Origin: Oscillospiraceae bacterium | GTDB taxonomy: Bacteria; Bacillota; Clostridia; Oscillospirales; Acutalibacteraceae | DNA: 64,000 nucleotides | Direction: 5' to 3' | NCBI GenBank assembly: GCA_015066105.1 | Contig: SVOY01000010.1 | Location: forward strand, 19,453-83,452 | Shown: positions 49,313 to 57,198 of the stretch, piece after piece | Position numbering within the stretch: the first letter of the stretch is position 1 | Layout of the letters: every line of letters starts with the position of its first letter | Translations under genes and position numbers: made by a program | The notes under the pieces: generated by a model | What the model saw: only the letters and a program-made list of their open reading frames with translations | Told to the model about the DNA's origin: nothing | The model's database searches: none

Positions 49313-50079
49313 TTATTTCTTTGAAGCTGATTTTTCAGCAAGTCTCTTTTCCTTCTGAGCCTTCTTTTCAGCCTTGAGTTCTTTGTCTGCCTTCTTTTCC
49401 TCAATATAAAGAGCTTTTAAGGCTTCGTCGATCTGATCTTCTCTGTCGTAATAGCCTTCAAGCACCTTGAAATCAGGCTTAACAACTGTAGGAGCAAAGG
49501 AGTAAACAACACTCTTGATAGAAGAAACCTCCGCACTCTCCTGCGAATTGGGAGAAAGAACGTGAATAAGATTTTCGTATGAATCGTTGAAGAAATAGAA
49601 GCAGAAGTGAAGCAACAGGTTGAAAAGCATTACGAGAGCACATTTTGCAATATAAGCCATTGTTTCACCGAAAAGCATACCTTCACCTACGATGAGGGGA
49701 AGCTTATCATATGGGAACCACACCGTTGCAAGGCATATAATTGCAGTTGGAATTGCCATTGTTACTATGTAGGGTCTGTATTTACCTGCTTTGTTTCTGG
49801 TATTATCGATGATGTTTGCTCTGATTCCGGTAAGAGGAATATTAGCAAGCACTGCGATAACATACATAATATACATATCGGTGGGATTTATACCCAATAC
49901 GCTCGAAAGCAAGGTGTTGTTTGTAGAAAGGATACAAGCATTACCTATCATCGCAATAGCGTAAGCGCCGATACAGCCGCCGCAATAAGCGGCTATTTCC
50001 TAAAGGTAATGTACTTGCCTTGCATGGGGATGTTCCAATATAATCGGACATCCGAAAGAATACTTTTGATTTTGTTCAT
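49313..50079 (-). pseudogene. Frameshifted and internally deleted GPH-type transporter
   Basis: A normal start exists at 50079 (GGAGGAAG upstream): MNKIKSILSDVRLYWNIPMQ then GKYITFRK and a stop. Shifting one frame restores EIAAYCGGCIGAYAIAMIGN, continuous with the 212-residue track ORF, so one base is missing near 49998. The ORF keeps KAGKYRPYIVTMAIP and NDSYENLIHVLSPNSQESAE, typical of large GPH/MFS galactoside transporters. It then jumps from YSFAPTVV to a Lys/Glu-rich C-terminal tail (YDREDQIDEALKAL), so the middle and later membrane segments are deleted. Two independent lesions make it a pseudogene. Confidence 0.85.
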
Positions 50080-50100
50080 TTGAGTTTCTTCCTCCATTTT

Positions 50101-50319
50101 TTATAAAATACTCTTGATCCGTTCAAGAGAAAATTTTGCAAATACAATCTTCCGACAATCAGCATCAGGCTCAAACATCGCACCGATATTTCCGTCCGGC
50201 AATGCTGTCATAGCAATGTAAACAAAATCGACCTCTTTAAGTATGAAGCTGTACTTAAAGGTCTCGCCGGCATCTTCACAGATGCTGACTGTTCTGCACT
50301 TTCTGCCATTTCTGTTGTT
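50101..50319 (-). pseudogene. C-terminal remnant of a sialidase (BNR-type)
   Basis: Not in the ORF track. The minus-strand frame ending at 50101 reads VSICEDAGETFKYSFILKEV, then FVYIAMTALPDGNIGAMFEP, then KIVFAKFSLERIKSIL and a stop. This is the typical end of exo-alpha-sialidases: an Asp-box-like segment, then the G-x-I-G-x-x-F-E-P Tyr/Glu region and FAKFSLE. An in-frame stop lies directly upstream (50320-50322), and the rest of the enzyme is absent. It is 22 bases from the decayed transporter start, consistent with an original sialidase-transporter gene order. Confidence 0.6.
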
Positions 50320-50537
50320 TTAACCTCTATCATATTTTATCTTTTTATACTTTCATTTGCTTTTGCAATTTTTAAGCAGCTTCAGGTAAACATAACACCA
50401 ACTCGTTTAGTGTATTGATAAAATATCTGAAAGTGATTATATAATACTTGTATGGTAATTTTCAATATAAATTAATAATATAAAACTAAAATTCGTTTAA
50501 ATATTAAACGGATACAAAAGCCTCACTAAAAAATGCT
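50320..50537. other. AT-rich gap with no recognised content
   Basis: About 220 bases between the sialidase remnant and the GC-rich tandem repeat. I see no ORF, hairpin terminator or clear promoter pair. Confidence 0.5.
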
Positions 50538-50990
50538 GCTTTGCGGCCCTCTTGCGGTGCCCAAAATCGCTTTTCGGCTTGGAGCGCCAAGCGATTTTGA
50601 CCGCTGCGCCATCCTCACCTTGCTTCATCGCCCGCAGGGCGCGCTTCGGTGACGATGCCCGACACGCTCCGCGTGCCTCGGGTTCTTGATTCTGCTGTAT
50701 TTATAAAAAGAAAAAGACACCGCGTTTGCGATGTCCTTTGGCAGGGGCAGAAGGGCTCGAACCGCTTTGCGGCCCTCTTGCGGTGCCCAAAATCGCTTTT
50801 TCGGCTTGGAGCGCCGAGCGATTTTGACCGCTGCGCCATCCTCACCTTGCTTCATCGCCCGCAGGGCGCGCTTCTGTGACGATGCCCGACACGCTCCGCG
50901 TGCCTCGGGTTCTTGATTCTGCTGTATTTATAAAAAGAAAAAGACACCGCATTCGCGATGTCCTTTGGCAGGGGCAGAAGGGCTCGAACC
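50538..50990. repeat. 226/227-bp tandem duplication, GC-rich
   Basis: Unit 1 is 50538-50763, unit 2 is 50764-50990. They differ at only a few positions (one extra T in the CGCTTTT run, GCCAAGCG/GCCGAGCG, CTTCGG/CTTCTG, CGTTTGCG/ATTCGCG). Each unit ends, on the minus strand, with a tRNA 3' end (CCA included) followed by a GACATCGC/GCGGTGTC hairpin and TTTTTCTTTTT, i.e. a tRNA terminator. The small ORFs of the track in this area are products of the repeat and are not genes. The GC content contrasts with the AT-rich flank. Confidence 0.85.
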
Positions 50991-51010
50991 CTCGGCACGC
51001 GGTTTTGGAG
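50966..51010 (-). other. tRNA 3'-half fragment (Trp-like), probable recombination/att scar
   Basis: The minus strand reads CTCCAAAACCGC, GTGCC, the T arm GAGGGTTCGAGCCCTTC, the acceptor strand TGCCCCT, G and CCA. The loop CTCCAAA would give anticodon CCA (Trp). The upstream bases (GAATACTATC) do not pair with the anticodon stem and no D arm or 5' acceptor strand follows, so the tRNA is not functional. A shorter copy (25 bases) lies at 50739-50763. Confidence 0.6.
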
Positions 51011-51174
51011 GATAGTATTCTTTCCTTACATGGTGCGGTTTTGAAGGCTTCGGGGGACATGTCGAGGGACATATTGATTTTATTTCATAGATTTTTTATT
51101 GTATTTTTCGTACATTCGACTCATCTCCTACTATGCGGTAGAATGAAGCTACCAAGTAACAAGGAGGTCTTTTT

Positions 51175-51330
51175 ATGAGCAAAAAAGTCAAAATAAAATT
51201 TACGGATTTTGAGTGTAATTTGCTTGTCAATGGTATGAATGAGTTTCGCAATATGCTTTTATCAGAAGGTTTACCAACTGAGGATGTCGATGACCTGCTC
51301 ATTAAAATCATTGACAAATCCGAAAAGTAG
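51175..51330 (+). CDS. Small mobile-element-type protein (too short for the ORF track)
   Basis: 51 residues: MSKKVKIKFTDFECNLLVNG then MNEFRNMLLSEGLPTEDVDD. Excellent ribosome site (AAGGAGG, 7 bases). It precedes the DUF6809-like gene by 14 bases and resembles the small acidic proteins carried on Firmicutes integrative elements, though I cannot name the family. Confidence 0.6.
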   Translation: MSKKVKIKFTDFECNLLVNGMNEFRNMLLSEGLPTEDVDDLLIKIIDKSEK

Positions 51331-51344
51331 AAGGCGGTGATAAT

Positions 51345-51617
51345 ATGTCAAGTGTTATAGAAGAATTATATTACGGAAATCTTGAACCGCAAGAGCTTAC
51401 TACCGAAATTACTCCAAAACTTAAAAAGAAATTGGGCCAGCTTGTAAAAAAAGAGGAAGAACTGTCAGCCATACTACCCCAAAAGGAAAAAGAACTGTTC
51501 TCAAAATATGTGAGCGCTTACAATGAATTTTCGAGCATTGGTAATTCTGACAGTTTTATTTCCGGCTTCCGGCTCGGAGCAAGATTTACATACGATACCT
51601 TTGTAAAAGGCAAATAG
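51345..51617 (+). CDS. DUF6809-like protein
   Basis: 90 residues, MSSVIEELYYGNLEPQELTT at the N terminus, a helical Lys/Glu-rich centre (LKKKLGQLVKKEEELSAILP) and FISGFRLGARFTYDTF at the C terminus. This pattern is shared by a family common in phages, integrative elements and gut Clostridia. Function unknown. Co-directional with the upstream 51-residue gene and tnpV. Confidence 0.7.
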   Translation: MSSVIEELYYGNLEPQELTTEITPKLKKKLGQLVKKEEELSAILPQKEKELFSKYVSAYNEFSSIGNSDSFISGFRLGARFTYDTFVKGK

Positions 51618-51760
51618 TATAGCCTGTTTTAATTATCAAGAGTTGCTTCGCTTCTTCTCTTGACAACAAAAACATTCTATGCTCGCTTGGAATTACGAGG
51701 GTAAGGCCCTCAAAATATAACATTTTAAGTTATCACTTATATTATCAAGGAGGATCAATT

Positions 51761-52120
51761 ATGTCAAAGAAAATCCAATACCGTCGTGTCGGTGATTATT
51801 TAATCCCTAATCTCATCATACCGCCCGAAGAAGCAAATGTCACTCTCGGTAAATGGGGTATGATGCATAAGACCTATCTAGAAAAACATAAGAAGGTATT
51901 TTTTAACACGCTACTTATGCAAGGTAAGCTTTATCAGCATTGTGCCGAGGTTGAGAAGCAGGCTACAGAAATGTTTTACCTTTTGATTGAGCAGATGAAA
52001 AATGCTCAGGGTGTAACTGAAAAATTAAAAGAACAAAAACAATTTGAATGGATACAGAAAATGAGCAACATTCAGCAACAGGCAAGAGAGCTTGTATGTA
52101 ACGAATTGATATATGTATGA
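51761..52120 (+). CDS. tnpV: TnpV-like transposon-encoded protein
   Basis: 119 residues, the length of TnpV proteins first known from the chloramphenicol-resistance transposons Tn4451/Tn4453. Pattern: YRRVGDYLIPNLIIPPEEAN, LGKWGMMHKTYLEKHK, then YQHCAEVEKQATEMFYLLIE and VCNELIYV at the end. Ribosome site AAGGAGG. Its role in transposition is unclear. No recombinase gene is present, so this is an element remnant or satellite cargo. Confidence 0.8.
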   Translation: MSKKIQYRRVGDYLIPNLIIPPEEANVTLGKWGMMHKTYLEKHKKVFFNTLLMQGKLYQHCAEVEKQATEMFYLLIEQMKNAQGVTEKLKEQKQFEWIQKMSNIQQQARELVCNELIYV

Positions 52121-52132
52121 TGCTTTAAACAC

Positions 52133-52166
52133 AAAAGCCGACGGAATTACCCGTCGGCCTAGCCTT
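52133..52166 (-). terminator. Terminator of the cobalamin-uptake operon
   Basis: GCCGACGG-AATTAC-CCGTCGGC; on the minus strand followed by TTTTGTG, 20 bases after the last DUF4430 gene. Confidence 0.85.
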
Positions 52167-52185
52167 TTATAACACCAAATTTATT

Positions 52186-52968
52186 TTATGCAAAAAGTGA
52201 GGTAACAGCTTCAAAAATCATCTTGAAGAAAGCAATAATACCATCAAAAAAGCTGATTGAAACTGAGAAATCGGGTGCAAACCTTAAAACTGTGGGAAGA
52301 GTAGTCTTTTCGTCGTACTTCTCAATCTGAACTGTGTGTTCTCCGATTGTGAGATACTTGTAAGGAATCTTGCAAACACCGTTTTCATCGGGTGTGATTT
52401 CAACAGTTTTGCCGTTGTAGCCCCAAGTAAGAGTGTAACCTGTTACGGGCATTTCCTTGGTTACAGCATTCCAGTTTTCATCGTAAACTGTGTCCATGCT
52501 TGTGAATGAGATGATGCCATCACTGAGCTTTTCTGTGTTGATGACGGGATACTGCATACCTGTGTTCCAGGGATCACCGTAATACATAACGATCACATCG
52601 CCATCCTCTACTTTGTAAGCACTTACGCCTACATCGGGAGAAACGCCGTCAACCATATATGACCAGCCGTCCCACATCATCGCTGTGTAAGAGCCTGCAA
52701 CAATACCGTTGATGTCAACAAGGTAGGGACCGTAGTCTGAGTCAACGATTGTAGCAGTGAGGCTTTCGTCAGCCTCGTCTGCAGCCTTGATTACATCGAG
52801 AACGGTTGCATCTGCATTTACTGCAACATCACCGTAAAAAAGGCATTTGTCAATACCCTCAATGCGAAGTGAAACAGTTGTGTCTGCAGCAAATGAGCAA
52901 ATAGCAAATGCTGAAATGAGCATCATAGCCACAAGCATAATGCTGAGTGATTTTTTGAACATTTTCAT
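52186..52968 (-). CDS. Exported DUF4430 (transcobalamin-like) protein
   Basis: 260 residues. Signal peptide MKMFKKSLSIMLVAMMLISA then FAICSFAAD (cleavage near residue 28). Residues ~30-135 form a DUF4430 domain with DATVLDVIKAADEAD and the signature MVDGVSPDVGVSAYKVEDGD. DUF4430 corresponds to the C-terminal domain of animal transcobalamins. The second half is an Ig-like beta region (GEHTVQIEKYDEKTTLP) and a hydrophobic C-terminal helix that could hold it at the membrane. Last gene of the cobalamin-riboswitch operon, so extracellular B12 capture is likely (inference). Confidence 0.82.
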   Translation of the reverse strand: MKMFKKSLSIMLVAMMLISAFAICSFAADTTVSLRIEGIDKCLFYGDVAVNADATVLDVIKAADEADESLTATIVDSDYGPYLVDINGIVAGSYTAMMWDGWSYMVDGVSPDVGVSAYKVEDGDVIVMYYGDPWNTGMQYPVINTEKLSDGIISFTSMDTVYDENWNAVTKEMPVTGYTLTWGYNGKTVEITPDENGVCKIPYKYLTIGEHTVQIEKYDEKTTLPTVLRFAPDFSVSISFFDGIIAFFKMIFEAVTSLFA

Positions 52969-53046
52969 TTTTTGTTCATTCCTTTCAATTAAGATTTTTA
53001 TGTAAGCTTATCCTTATCGTGCACTATAAAGATAAGTCGTTACCAA

Positions 53047-53964
53047 TTAATAAGAGTTACCTATATCTTCACCCATGTTACAGGTAAATGAGAACACGAT
53101 CACATCACCGGGCGAAACAGAGTAAGAGCTTGTACCCACATCAGGGAATACTCCGTTAACGCTGTACATCCAGCCAGACTGTGTACCGCAGTCCTTTTCA
53201 TAAATCTGATGTATACCTTCTATATAGTAGTTGTTAAATGCAGGCGTGTAAGTGTATTCTATCTGTACTCCATTTGCTTTACAGTATTTGCAGTTGTCGG
53301 TACAGACATTTTCTTCGCAAGCCTTTTTTATAACATCAAAGGCACTCTCACCGCCATTAAGTTCGACTTTAACATTATTGAGAATTACACCGTTTGAAGG
53401 CAGAAAATCTTTTTTGCCACTCTTTAGCTTTGAAAGATTATCATATATCGTATTGCACTTTATTCTGACTGTGCAATATTTTTTCATTTCTGTAGTAACC
53501 TGCGTTGTCGGTGCAGTTGTTGAAGGCTTGGTAGTAGCAGGTTTTGTAGTGATGGTTGTTGGTTTTGTTGTCGTAATAGGTTCGGTTGTTGTTACTTTTG
53601 AAGTTGTTTGTTTTTTTGTTGTAGTCGGCTTTGTAGTAGTAGCTTCTGTTATGGTTTGCTGTTTGGTTGTTGTAGGTTTTGTGGTTGTAGCCTCGGTAGT
53701 GGAATATGCCGTAGTTGATTCAGTTGTGGTGACAGATGTTGTAACTACCGTGTTGGTTTCTGTTGCGGTTAGCGTTTCGGTTGTTGTTTCGGTTTCAGCC
53801 GCAACTGAACTGCTTTCAGGCACAGCTGTACTTGTCGTCAAAGCGGTTATAGCTGTTGCCGGTGCGGTTGATGTTGGTGCATTTGTTGGCTGCTCGGTTT
53901 CACCGCAAGCAGTTAATGTGAAGATTATCAGAAGAATACAAATTAAAATATTAAACTTTTTCAT
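53047..53964 (-). CDS. DUF4430 lipoprotein with long Thr-rich stalk
   Basis: 305 residues. Lipoprotein signal MKKFNILICILLIIFTLTAC (lipobox LTAC, Cys20). Residues ~25-165 are a low-complexity Thr/Lys/Pro stalk that should span the cell wall. The C-terminal ~140 residues are DUF4430, with GGESAFDVIKKACEENVC, a CTDNCKYCK cysteine cluster, and WMYSVNGVFPDVGTSSYSVS. The start overlaps the ECF S gene by 14 bases. It is likely the surface-anchored cobalamin receptor of the ECF transporter. The 325-residue plus-strand ORF over it is a shadow of the stalk. Confidence 0.85.
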   Translation of the reverse strand: MKKFNILICILLIIFTLTACGETEQPTNAPTSTAPATAITALTTSTAVPESSSVAAETETTTETLTATETNTVVTTSVTTTESTTAYSTTEATTTKPTTTKQQTITEATTTKPTTTKKQTTSKVTTTEPITTTKPTTITTKPATTKPSTTAPTTQVTTEMKKYCTVRIKCNTIYDNLSKLKSGKKDFLPSNGVILNNVKVELNGGESAFDVIKKACEENVCTDNCKYCKANGVQIEYTYTPAFNNYYIEGIHQIYEKDCGTQSGWMYSVNGVFPDVGTSSYSVSPGDVIVFSFTCNMGEDIGNSY

Positions 53965-54682
53965 TTTTACACTCCAAAGAAAATATACCGTATTTTATTC
54001 TCAGTCGATTGAATTTGTCTGTCATAGGTTTATTGATAAAGAAAAGCAGAATACCTGTTATTATGCCGTGAATGAAATTGAAGCTCATTCCCGAAAGATA
54101 AATCTTCAAGGCAGATTTAAAGGTAAAATCTGTGCTCATCATAAGAAAAGAACAACTGTCAACTATCATTCCGTAGACTATAAAGCAAGTAAGTCCGCCG
54201 ACAATGCCTACTGCAAGGTTTTTGTTTGAGTAAGGCTTTTTATGAAAGATCAGTCCGCAGATAAAGCCAACAAGTCCCATACCGAGCATCTGAAAGGGTG
54301 TAAACATTCCCTGACCAAAGAAGAGATTTGAAACAAACATTGAAAGGCTTCCCGTAAAAAATCCGACATTTGGACCGAAAGCTATTGCTGTTACAATTAC
54401 AAGGGCACAGGTTGGTTTAACTTGTGGTATATATGCCATAACTGCCCTTGATGCGACGCAAAGTGCAATCATAACGGAAAGTGTAACAATCTCACTTGTT
54501 TTGATTTTCCTTTGCTCAAAGAAGACGTAGAAAGGAATGATTGAAAGAATGATTATAGAGACAGCGGCAATATAATAGTTTCCTTCCTGAAAGATGTTCA
54601 AAGAGAGAAACATAATTATCGGTGTCAGAATTAAAAGTATAATTACGGATATTACGGTCAGCTTATGAGATTTATTCTGCAA
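53951..54682 (-). CDS. ECF transporter S component, probably for cobalamin
   Basis: 243 residues from a TTG start, overlapping the ATPase gene by 25 bases. About seven hydrophobic segments; an ALCVASRAVMAYIPQVKPTC region and FGQGMFTPFQMLGMGLVGFI are typical of the ECF S-component superfamily. The cobalamin riboswitch upstream and DUF4430 partners point to B12 or a precursor as substrate, as for CbrT-type S components (inference). The energising T and A units are encoded in the same operon. Confidence 0.83.
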   Translation of the reverse strand: MQNKSHKLTVISVIILLILTPIIMFLSLNIFQEGNYYIAAVSIIILSIIPFYVFFEQRKIKTSEIVTLSVMIALCVASRAVMAYIPQVKPTCALVIVTAIAFGPNVGFFTGSLSMFVSNLFFGQGMFTPFQMLGMGLVGFICGLIFHKKPYSNKNLAVGIVGGLTCFIVYGMIVDSCSFLMMSTDFTFKSALKIYLSGMSFNFIHGIITGILLFFINKPMTDKFNRLRIKYGIFSLECKNEKV

Positions 54683-56322
54683 AGCTCAAGCACCTGCCTT
54701 TCCGTAACGGCAAGAGGAAAGAAATCCCTTGCGATTTTATTGGCGGTAGTAGTATAGAAGAAATTCTGTGAAAAGAACTTATTTTTTTCTGCCTGTAAAG
54801 CACACATTCCGTCAAAAATCATTGCACATTCATCACAATGCTCTGCACAGAATTCCGTATCGTGGGACACCATAACCACTGTTATTCCATTTTCATTCAG
54901 TTCTTTGATTTTGCTTGCAAACTGCTTTTTAAAAAGGTTATCCATGCCCTTTGTCGGCTCATCGAGGAAAAGTATCTGCGGCTCTTTTAACAGAACCATA
55001 CATAGGGCTGCTCGTTGCAGTTCACCGCCGCTTATATCATAAGGGTGTCTTTCCAAAAGGTCGGTTATTTCACAGAAAGAAGCGACTTCCATAATCTTTT
55101 CGTTTCTCTCTTTTTTGTCGGGTACGCTTTTAGTCAGTGCTTTATCAAGGTCTTCTCTTACAGTGTAACCACCGAAAAGGCTTTCACATTTCTGCGGAAG
55201 TACACCGATAGTTTTGCCGTAAAGCTCATCAGATTTATATTTATTGATATTCTTGCCGAAAAGCTTAATTTTGCCCTGCTTGCATGGTAAAAGTCCACTC
55301 ATAAGTGAAAGTGCCGTTGTTTTGCCTGTTCCGTTTGCTCCAAGCATTGCAAAAAATGAGCCTTTTTTTATTTTCAGTTGGAGACCTTTTAAAACGTATC
55401 TGCTTTTATCATAGGCAAAGAAAACATCTTTCGCTTCAACGGCATATTCGGTTTTTCTTTCAGTATTCGTTTCGTCAAGCTCTGTTTGCTTTGGCTTTTC
55501 AGCAAAGAGAGAAGAAAGCATCTGTCTGCCCTCTGCAACATTGAGAGGTACGAAAGAAGTAAGCTCTAAATCTGCGTGCAATCTCATAGAGGTTGGTACT
55601 GCAGAAGAAAGAAAGTCATTACTCTTGATTAGCTCTGACGGAATTTCACTGGGAGTTGTGTCAGATATGATTTCACCCTCATCAATTACAATTACTCTGT
55701 CAGCTATGGGGATAAGACTTTCCAATCGATGCTCAGTGATAATAACGGTGATTCCGTTTTCCCTGCAAAGCTTATAAACAGTATTCAGCAGAGTTTCTGT
55801 CGCCATTGGGTCAAGCTGTGAGGTAGGTTCATCGAAAACAATCACATCGGGATGCATCATAAGAATTGAGGCAAGGCATACCATCTGCTTCTGACCACCC
55901 GAAAGCTCAGAGATTTTTTTGTCAATTATATTTTCCAGAGAAAAGTAAGCTGATATTTCAGCAATGCGAAGTCTGATAGTTTTGCTGTCAAGACCAAGAT
56001 TTTCAAGACCGAAAGCAAGCTCACTTCGCACAGAGTGGGTAACTGCTTGATATTCAGTATTTTGCAGAAGAAAACCTATCTTTTCGGCAGAGTCTCTGAA
56101 AGAGAATTTATCACTGTCAAAGAAAGTTATCTTACCTATTTTAATTCCATGGGGTGTAAGCTCAGGCTTCAGCATACGAAGAAGAGTTGACTTTCCGCTG
56201 CCCGATTTTCCGCAAAGAACGATAAACTCTCCTTGATTTATAGTGAGATTTATATTTTTTAGAGCCTTCTTTTTATTATCGGGATAAGAAAAAGAAAGGT
56301 TATTTATTTTGAAATTGACCAT
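54658..56322 (-). CDS. ECF transporter ATPase, two fused ABC domains
   Basis: 554 residues containing both ATPase halves in one chain. Domain 1: Walker A GKSGSGKSTLL, signature LSGGQKQMV, Walker B VIVFDEPTSQLD. Domain 2 (from ~290): GANGTGKTTALS, ISGGELQRAAL, ILFLDEPTKGMD. It powers the S and T components. Many organisms have separate EcfA1 and EcfA2; the fusion is common for dedicated group I-like systems. It overlaps ecfT (19 bases) and the S gene (25 bases). RBS GGGAGGAAAG. Confidence 0.93.
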   Translation of the reverse strand: MVNFKINNLSFSYPDNKKKALKNINLTINQGEFIVLCGKSGSGKSTLLRMLKPELTPHGIKIGKITFFDSDKFSFRDSAEKIGFLLQNTEYQAVTHSVRSELAFGLENLGLDSKTIRLRIAEISAYFSLENIIDKKISELSGGQKQMVCLASILMMHPDVIVFDEPTSQLDPMATETLLNTVYKLCRENGITVIITEHRLESLIPIADRVIVIDEGEIISDTTPSEIPSELIKSNDFLSSAVPTSMRLHADLELTSFVPLNVAEGRQMLSSLFAEKPKQTELDETNTERKTEYAVEAKDVFFAYDKSRYVLKGLQLKIKKGSFFAMLGANGTGKTTALSLMSGLLPCKQGKIKLFGKNINKYKSDELYGKTIGVLPQKCESLFGGYTVREDLDKALTKSVPDKKERNEKIMEVASFCEITDLLERHPYDISGGELQRAALCMVLLKEPQILFLDEPTKGMDNLFKKQFASKIKELNENGITVVMVSHDTEFCAEHCDECAMIFDGMCALQAEKNKFFSQNFFYTTTANKIARDFFPLAVTERQVLELCRINLIS

Positions 56323-57179
56323 TTTCTTTCCTCCCGCAAATCATAAAGTGTCGGTAATAAAAGCACAAATGCGATAACTGTAATTAAAAGTGTAGCTAAA
56401 ATATCGGGCATTGGTATATCAATAACAGGGTTATAGTTGGATTTATATTTTGTACCGACGAAGAAGAATATTCCCGATGCGATAAGTGAAAAGAGAAGGA
56501 ATAAAGCATCCTTCACAGAGAAGCTATAACTGTTAAATGATGTTCTGCCGTGAAGTCCGTAGCCTCTTGCTTTCATCGAGTCGGAAGAGTCAATGCCTTT
56601 TTCAAGTGTCCATGAGATAAGAATTGAAAGCCTTCTTGCACCGTGACGGATTTTACCTATAAAGTCTTTTTCTGTAGGTAGATTACCGACACCTTTTTCT
56701 GCTTTTTTGATTTCTTCCGACTGACTTCTTACAATGGGGATGAAACGAAGCACCATTGAAATGACGAGTGCCGTTTTAGGCGATATTCTGCCGAAAAGAA
56801 AAATAAATTTATCACTCGTTATTATCTCGTTAAAGCTGTTAAGCCACAAAAGAGCCGAAGCAGTACGGATTGAAAAAACAAAGCCGAAAACAAGTGCTTC
56901 AAGAGTGAAATTATTTCCACTCGGCATTTTGAAAAGGACGGTAACACCGTAGTGGCTGAATATGCCGTTGAAAAAAGTTATAAGACAAATCATCGGCATA
57001 ATAATCTTCAGAAAGAATGAAACCGCCTTTTTACCTGAAAGCTTAATATCGTAAATCAGTCCTGTAATAAAGCTGACGGCAAGCAGTAAAGGATGTGATG
57101 CCGTCATACTCAGCACGAAGGCAAAGACGAAAAACACAAAGGCTGATATGGGATGTACTGATTTAAAGCCCAACTGCAT
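56304..57179 (-). CDS. ECF transporter T component
   Basis: 291 residues, EcfT/CbiQ family. About five to six membrane segments and the coupling motifs ARRLSILISWTLEKGIDSSD and SMKARGYGLHGRTSF (the Ala-Arg-Gly signature that contacts the ATPases). RBS GAGGAAT. It couples the ATPase to the S component. It is downstream of the PQQ-propeller protein gene by 19 bases. Confidence 0.92.
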   Translation of the reverse strand: MQLGFKSVHPISAFVFFVFAFVLSMTASHPLLLAVSFITGLIYDIKLSGKKAVSFFLKIIMPMICLITFFNGIFSHYGVTVLFKMPSGNNFTLEALVFGFVFSIRTASALLWLNSFNEIITSDKFIFLFGRISPKTALVISMVLRFIPIVRSQSEEIKKAEKGVGNLPTEKDFIGKIRHGARRLSILISWTLEKGIDSSDSMKARGYGLHGRTSFNSYSFSVKDALFLLFSLIASGIFFFVGTKYKSNYNPVIDIPMPDILATLLITVIAFVLLLPTLYDLREERKWSISK

Positions 57180-57198
57180 TTTTCATTCCTCTTTCCTT

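Noticed and set aside
50538-50990. CRISPR array
   Set aside because: Only two long units with no spacer structure; no cas genes in the window.
50615-51178. Several 60-100-residue ORFs on both strands, similar to each other
   Set aside because: They arise from the 226-bp tandem repeat and its GC-rich palindromes; no ribosome sites.
53252-54229. 325-residue plus-strand ORF rich in Val
   Set aside because: It is the antisense reading of the Thr/Lys-rich stalk of the DUF4430 lipoprotein, without a ribosome site.
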